DNA from: JBFGFG01 sp041627475
GTDB taxonomy: Bacteria; Actinomycetota; Nitriliruptoria; Nitriliruptorales; Nitriliruptoraceae
Direction of reading: 5' to 3'
NCBI GenBank assembly: GCA_041627475.1
Contig: JBFKQZ010000031.1
Coordinates: forward strand, 1 to 18,553
Length of the DNA: 18,553 bases
Shown: piece after piece, positions 15,248 through 18,553 of the stretch
Layout of the letters: each line of letters opens with the position of its first letter
How positions within the stretch are numbered: the stretch's first letter is position 1
Notes under the pieces: model-generated
What the model saw: only the letters and a program-made list of their open reading frames with translations
Databases searched by the model: none
Told to the model about the DNA's origin: nothing
Made by a program: the position numbers and the translations under genes

Positions 15248-15422
15248 GGCGGGAGGTCTCCTGTGGGTGGCCGTGGTGGAGCCTAGCGGCCACCGGTGGG
15301 GCCCCCGCGCGGTGCGGCGCGGTCTGCGGACGCCCCGCACCGGCCGATCGGACCGAGCGCGAGGGCCCCGCGATGCTGCACGGTGGTGCCCCGGGGGCGA
15401 CGAGAACGATGCAGGGGTGACG
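15248..15422. promoter_or_regulatory. Divergent pyrH / GAF intergenic region
   Basis: This 175-bp gap should hold promoters for both genes. A minus-strand TAGGCT (15285 to 15280) could serve pyrH. I see no good -10 for the plus gene. An 11-bp direct repeat, ACGATGCAGGG, with a 14-nt period (15406-15416 and 15420-15430), duplicates the start codon context of the GAF gene. Confidence 0.35.
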
Positions 15423-16010
15423 ATGCAGGGCGACGACCCGCAGCGCCTGGCCGCCGTGCGCGGCTCCGGCCTCATGATGACGCAGGACGACCCGACCTTC
15501 GACCGCGCTGCCCGGATGGCGGCGCGGGCCACCGGGTCACCCGTGGCGCTCGTCTCGGTGGTCGGTGCGGCGCGGCAGCACTTCGTGGGCCAGTTCGGCC
15601 TCGCCGGCGAGCTGGCGGCCCGTCGTGGTTCGCCGATCCGGACGTCCTGCTGCCGCCTCGTGGTGACTGCGGACGAACCGGTGGTCGTCGCGGACGCGGC
15701 TGCGGACGCGACCCTCGCCGCGCTCGCCCCGATCGACGGGCTCCCCATCGGCGCGTACGCCGGGGTGCCGCTGCGGGACGCCGACGGGATCACGCTGGGC
15801 GCAGTCTGTGCGGTGTGGCCGGTCCCCCACGTGTGGGACGACGGCGACGTCACGGCGCTCGAGGACGTGGCGTCGTTCCTCCAGGCGCACCTGACCCTGC
15901 GTGCGACGACCCGCGAGCTGCGCGGGGTCGCCACGACCCCGGTCGCGGCTCGCCGTCGACGGGCCGGTCACGGCTGCCGGACGCTGCCCCTGCCGCCGCG
16001 CCGCCGCTGA
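15423..16010 (+). CDS. Small GAF-domain protein
   Basis: A 195-residue soluble protein that is almost entirely one GAF domain (residues about 20-160): FDRAARMAARATGSPVALVS, FVGQFGL, the SCCRLVV position usually read SFCAHxV, VVVADAAADATLAAL, IGAYAGVPLRDADGITLGAV, and a last helix LEDVASFLQAHL. Such domains bind small molecules or dimerise, often in signalling proteins. No kinase, cyclase, phosphatase or DNA-binding partner domain is present; the C-terminus is a short Arg-rich tail. ATG at 15423 is preceded by AGGGG. It is divergent from pyrH and convergent with tsf, sharing a strong terminator with it. The ligand is unknown. Confidence 0.85.
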   Translation: MQGDDPQRLAAVRGSGLMMTQDDPTFDRAARMAARATGSPVALVSVVGAARQHFVGQFGLAGELAARRGSPIRTSCCRLVVTADEPVVVADAAADATLAALAPIDGLPIGAYAGVPLRDADGITLGAVCAVWPVPHVWDDGDVTALEDVASFLQAHLTLRATTRELRGVATTPVAARRRRAGHGCRTLPLPPRRR

Positions 16011-16020
16011 CGCCACACGG

Positions 16021-16051
16021 GACGACCCCCGGCAGCTCGCCGGGGGTCGTC
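16021..16051. terminator. Bidirectional terminator between the GAF gene and tsf
   Basis: A perfect 13-bp stem (GACGACCCCCGGC / GCCGGGGGTCGTC) with an AGCTC loop lies 10 bp past the GAF stop and 20 bp past the tsf stop. The plus-strand side is followed by a T/G-rich run. This placement between convergent genes makes termination in both directions the natural reading. Confidence 0.85.
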
Positions 16052-16071
16052 TCGTTGGTGTGTCGGTGTGG

Positions 16072-16914
16072 TCAGCCGACCTGCATCCGACGGAAGTCGG
16101 CGACGGCGACACCGTCGACGGCCTCGACCGCCTCGCGGACGGTCTGCTTGTCGTTGAGGACGTACGGCTGGTTCAGCAGCACGATCTCGCTGTAGACCTT
16201 CTTGACCTTGCCCTCGACGATCTTGTCGACGATGTGCTCGGGCTTGCCCTCCTCGAGGGCCTCCTTGCGCGCGAACTCCTGCTCCTTGGCGACCATGGCC
16301 TCGTCGACCTGGTCCTCGGAGACGACGATCGGCTTCATCGCGGCGATGTGCATCGTCAGGCCGCGCGCGAGCGCGCCGACCTCGTCGGCGTCACCGTCGA
16401 CGTCGAGGTTGAGCAGCACGCCGACCTTGGCCGGGGCGCCCGGGGTGGGCGTGTGCAGGTAGGTGTGGACGTCGCCCTCGAAGCGGACGAAGTCGGCGAC
16501 CTCGAGCTTCTCGCCGGTGACGGCCTGGACCTCGGAGATGACGTCCGCGACCTTCTTGCCACCGAGCTCGCTGTCGAGCAGGGCGGCGACGTCGGCCGGC
16601 GACGTCGCGGCGACGTGCTCCGCGAGCTGGGTGCCCAGCTGCTGGAAGCGGTCGCCCTTGGCGACGAAGTCGGTCTCGCACGAGATCTGGACGAGCACGC
16701 CGACGCCGTCGGCGGTGTGCCCGAAGATCGCGCCCTCGTCGGCAGTGCGCTCCTGGGCGCGTGCGTCCATCTTCGCGCCGGTGCGCTCGCGGACGAGGTC
16801 CGCGGCCTTCTCGAAGTCGCCATCGGCGTCGACGAGGGCCTTCTTGCAGGCCATCATGGGTGCGTCGGTGAGCTCACGGAGCTTCTTGACGTCTGCGGCA
16901 GTGATGTCAGCCAC
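16072..16914 (-). CDS. tsf: Translation elongation factor Ts
   Basis: EF-Ts is the nucleotide exchange factor for EF-Tu. The 280-residue protein starts MADITAADVKKLRELT in the expected way and has the UBA-like N-domain with APMMACKKAL, the EF-Tu contact motif TDFV (81-84), two core subdomains and a C-terminal RRMQVG end. GTG at 16912-16914 has AGGAC about 8 nt upstream. It lies 83 nt after rpsB in the same direction, the classic pair, with a hairpin between the genes. Confidence 0.98.
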   Translation of the reverse strand: MADITAADVKKLRELTDAPMMACKKALVDADGDFEKAADLVRERTGAKMDARAQERTADEGAIFGHTADGVGVLVQISCETDFVAKGDRFQQLGTQLAEHVAATSPADVAALLDSELGGKKVADVISEVQAVTGEKLEVADFVRFEGDVHTYLHTPTPGAPAKVGVLLNLDVDGDADEVGALARGLTMHIAAMKPIVVSEDQVDEAMVAKEQEFARKEALEEGKPEHIVDKIVEGKVKKVYSEIVLLNQPYVLNDKQTVREAVEAVDGVAVADFRRMQVG

Positions 16915-16960
16915 GTCAGTGTCCTGTCATTGCTGGGTGGGAGGTTCGGTGAACAGCGCA

Positions 16961-16983
16961 GCCGACGCCGCGACGGCGCCGGC
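16961..16983 (-). other. Hairpin in the rpsB-tsf spacer
   Basis: GCCGACGCCG, loop CGA, CGGCGCCGGC pairs 9 of 10 positions, starting 14 nt past the rpsB stop. It has no T-tract. It could attenuate transcription between rpsB and tsf or protect mRNA ends. The fold is clear but its role is inferred. Confidence 0.4.
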
Positions 16984-16997
16984 GTGCGCGGAGGAGG

Positions 16998-17930
16998 TCA
17001 CTCCTCCTCGGTGGTCTCGTCGGCCTCTGCGGTCTCGGCGGGCGCCTCCTCGGCGGGCGCCTCCTCGGCAGCGGCCGGGGCAGCGACGTCCTCGCCGGTG
17101 GCGGCGGAGGCCTGCTCGGCAGCCTGCTGGCGCTCGAGCTCGAGCTCCCAGGCGGCCTTCGGCTCGGAGGTGTCCAGCCCACTGCCCTCGGCAGAGGCGG
17201 CCTCCATCGCGGCGATCTGCAGGTCCTCGTCGGGGCTGCGCGACGCACGGAGCATCAGGCCGTCGGCGACGGCGTCGGCGATGATGCGGGTCAGCAGCGC
17301 AGCCGAGCGGATCGCGTCGTCGTTGCCCGGGATCGGGAACTGGACCATGTCCGGGTCGCAGTTGGTGTCGAGGATCGACACGACCGGGATCTTGAGGCGG
17401 TTGGCCTCCTTGACCGCGATCGACTCGATCTCGGTGTCGATGACCCAGACGGCGTCCGGCAGCTTCTCCATGTCGCGGATGCCACCGAGGTTGGTCTGCA
17501 GCTTCTCGTGCTCACGGCGCAGCTGCAGGACCTCCTTCTTGGGCAGCAGGTCGTAGGTGCCTGCCTGCTCCATCGCCTCGAGCTCCTTGAGGCGCGAGAT
17601 GCGGCCCTTGATCGTCTCGAAGTTGGTGAGCATGCCGCCCATCCAACGCTCGGTGACGTAGGGCATGCCGACGCGGTTGGCCTGGAACTCGATGACCTCC
17701 TGCGCCTGCTTCTTGGTGCCGACGAACATGATCGTCCCACCGCGGGCGACGAGGTCACGCGTGAAGGTGTAGGCCTTCTCGATGCGACCCACCGTCTGGC
17801 GGATGTCGATGACGTAGATGCCGTTGCGCTCGCCGTAGATGAAGCGACGCATCTTGGGGTTCCACTTGCGGGTCTGGTGGCCGAAGTGGACGCCGGCCTC
17901 GAGCAGCTGGCGCATGGTGACGACTGCCAT
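16998..17930 (-). CDS. rpsB: 30S ribosomal protein S2
   Basis: S2 is a late-assembling protein of the small subunit. The 310-residue protein has the family text MRQLLEAGVHFGHQTRKWNPKM, IYVIDIRQTV, FVGTKKQAQE, ERWMGGMLTNFET and PVVSILDTNCDPD. Residues about 245-310 form an acidic Ala/Glu/Pro tail with a repeated EEAPA element, longer than in S2 of many bacteria but common in actinobacteria. ATG at 17928-17930 has AAAGGA 8 nt upstream. It heads the rpsB-tsf unit. Confidence 0.98.
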   Translation of the reverse strand: MAVVTMRQLLEAGVHFGHQTRKWNPKMRRFIYGERNGIYVIDIRQTVGRIEKAYTFTRDLVARGGTIMFVGTKKQAQEVIEFQANRVGMPYVTERWMGGMLTNFETIKGRISRLKELEAMEQAGTYDLLPKKEVLQLRREHEKLQTNLGGIRDMEKLPDAVWVIDTEIESIAVKEANRLKIPVVSILDTNCDPDMVQFPIPGNDDAIRSAALLTRIIADAVADGLMLRASRSPDEDLQIAAMEAASAEGSGLDTSEPKAAWELELERQQAAEQASAATGEDVAAPAAAEEAPAEEAPAETAEADETTEEE

Positions 17931-18096
17931 GAGTCGTGTCCTTTGTGTGCAGTGGTTGGGGATGCGTCCAGGTCGTCCGGGTGCTGCAACTGTGCAGCGT
18001 GGCCGATCCCCTGCTGCTCCCGCCGCGCGTCGGGATGCGTGCTGGGGACACCGGGGCCACCCGTCGCTGGACGTGTGGGATGGTGTGCGTCGGGAC
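17931..18096 (-). promoter_or_regulatory. rpsB upstream region, no canonical promoter seen
   Basis: This gap should contain the rpsB promoter. No TA dinucleotide occurs between the rpsB start and about 18160, so there is no TANNNT -10 box on either strand. A GGGATGCGT element occurs twice (17959-17967 and 18032-18040). The promoter may be unusual or may lie further upstream. Confidence 0.3.
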
Positions 18097-18186
18097 GGCG
18101 TTCGCCCCGCGCGTGAGCGCGCGAACGCCCGGTGCAGCGCACCGGGCCGTCGTGGACGGTACCCGTGCCGGCCGCACGGCGTCCAC
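18097..18186. terminator. Block of three stacked hairpins between the peptidase gene and rpsB
   Basis: Hairpin 1 (18097-18129) has a 9-bp outer stem GGCGTTCGC/GCGAACGCC, a CCC bulge and an inner GCGC/GCGC stem with a GTGA loop. Hairpin 2 (18127-18147) is GCCCGGTGC/GCACCGGGC with a 3-nt loop, sharing three bases with hairpin 1. Hairpin 3 (18152-18186) has a 7-bp outer stem and a 5-bp inner stem. Lying just past the peptidase stop, the block probably terminates that gene. A regulatory rpsB leader is the alternative. Confidence 0.6.
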
Positions 18187-18197
18187 CGGACGTGTGC

Positions 18198-18553
18198 TCA
18201 CCGCACCCGGGCCCGTGGCCACAGCCGGTCGGCCGCGGCGGGGGCCGGGACCAGCGACGCCACCAGGCGACCGATGGCGAGGGGGTCGACGTACGTGTCG
18301 CCGTGCCGGGCCGACCAGTGGAGCGCGTCCCGACCGTGCGCGCGGCCGGAGGTCCCGAGGACCGACCCGCGCACGACGTGGTCGCCGCGACCGACGTGGA
18401 CCTCGTCGAGCGGTCCGACGGTCGTGCGGACGGTGCCGTGGTCGACGGTCACCCAACGTGCGGCGACGACCCGGCCGGCGAACGTGACCCGACCGGCCGC
18501 GGCCGCACGGACGAGCGTGCCCGGCGCGGCGCCGAGGTCGACGCCGCGATGGC
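18198..18553 (-). CDS. M23-family (LytM-like) peptidase, C-terminal fragment
   Basis: The last 117 codons of a gene whose 5' part lies beyond the right edge. M23 enzymes are zinc endopeptidases that cut peptidoglycan cross-links outside the membrane. The HxxxD metal motif is present (HRGVDLGAAPGTLVRA at the window edge), followed by VTVDHGTVRT. The closing motif reads ALHWSARHGDTYVDPL instead of HLHxxxR, so the first His of HxH is Ala while the zinc-binding second His remains. It lies upstream of rpsB in the same direction. An M23 gene next to rpsB is common in actinobacteria. Catalytic competence is uncertain. Confidence 0.85.
   Translation of the reverse strand, partial: HRGVDLGAAPGTLVRAAAAGRVTFAGRVVAARWVTVDHGTVRTTVGPLDEVHVGRGDHVVRGSVLGTSGRAHGRDALHWSARHGDTYVDPLAIGRLVASLVPAPAAADRLWPRARVR

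Noticed and set aside
1..18553. CRISPR arrays, tRNA/rRNA genes, insertion sequences
   Set aside because: No spaced direct repeats of CRISPR type, no tRNA-like cloverleaf, no transposase or terminal repeats were seen.

Overview
The window is a very GC-rich actinobacterial chromosome segment. It carries the classic translation and isoprenoid cluster, read mainly on the minus strand. In transcription order the minus-strand genes are an M23-type peptidase fragment, rpsB, tsf, pyrH, frr, cdsA, rlmN, dxr, rseP (site-2 protease), ispG, a cation/proton antiporter, rimP, nusA, ylxR and the first 599 codons of infB. This order, many GTG starts, a DUF2510 domain and extremely long antisense shadow ORFs all fit Actinomycetota. 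I cannot place it more precisely; a deep-branching lineage is possible because proS is absent from its usual place between ispG and rimP, and an antiporter sits there instead.

Layout. Bases 1-3847 hold infB-ylxR-nusA-rimP, the transcription/translation operon. Bases 3947-5995 hold the antiporter with a C-terminal UspA-like region. Bases 6105-7280 hold ispG, and 8262-12207 hold the tightly overlapped rseP-dxr-rlmN operon (ATGA and GTGA junctions). Bases 12998-15247 hold cdsA-frr-pyrH, and 16072-17930 hold tsf and rpsB. From 18198 to the right edge lies an M23 peptidase-like C-terminus. Three plus-strand accessory genes are inserted between these blocks: a DUF2510/LURP-one (scramblase-like) protein (7382-8212), an unrecognised polytopic membrane protein (12258-13022) and a small GAF-domain protein (15423-16010). 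Each is divergent from one core block and convergent with another.

Function. The genes join ribosome assembly and recycling (rpsB, tsf, frr, rlmN, rimP, infB), transcription elongation (nusA), UMP phosphorylation (pyrH), phospholipid precursor synthesis (cdsA), two steps of the MEP isoprenoid pathway (dxr, ispG) and intramembrane proteolysis (rseP).

Most unusual signal. Two different genes, ispG and rseP, end in 24-nt (8-codon) in-frame tandem repeats that include the stop codon. The two unit sequences are unrelated, but both have the same architecture: a perfect 6-3-6 hairpin overlapping the stop, followed by a 9-nt spacer. Other points are a 9-bp motif (CGTAGGGTA) shared by two divergent promoter regions, a roughly 90-residue insertion in RseP, a stacked hairpin block upstream of rpsB, and an 11-bp repeat that duplicates the start of the GAF gene and creates a three-codon upstream ORF.
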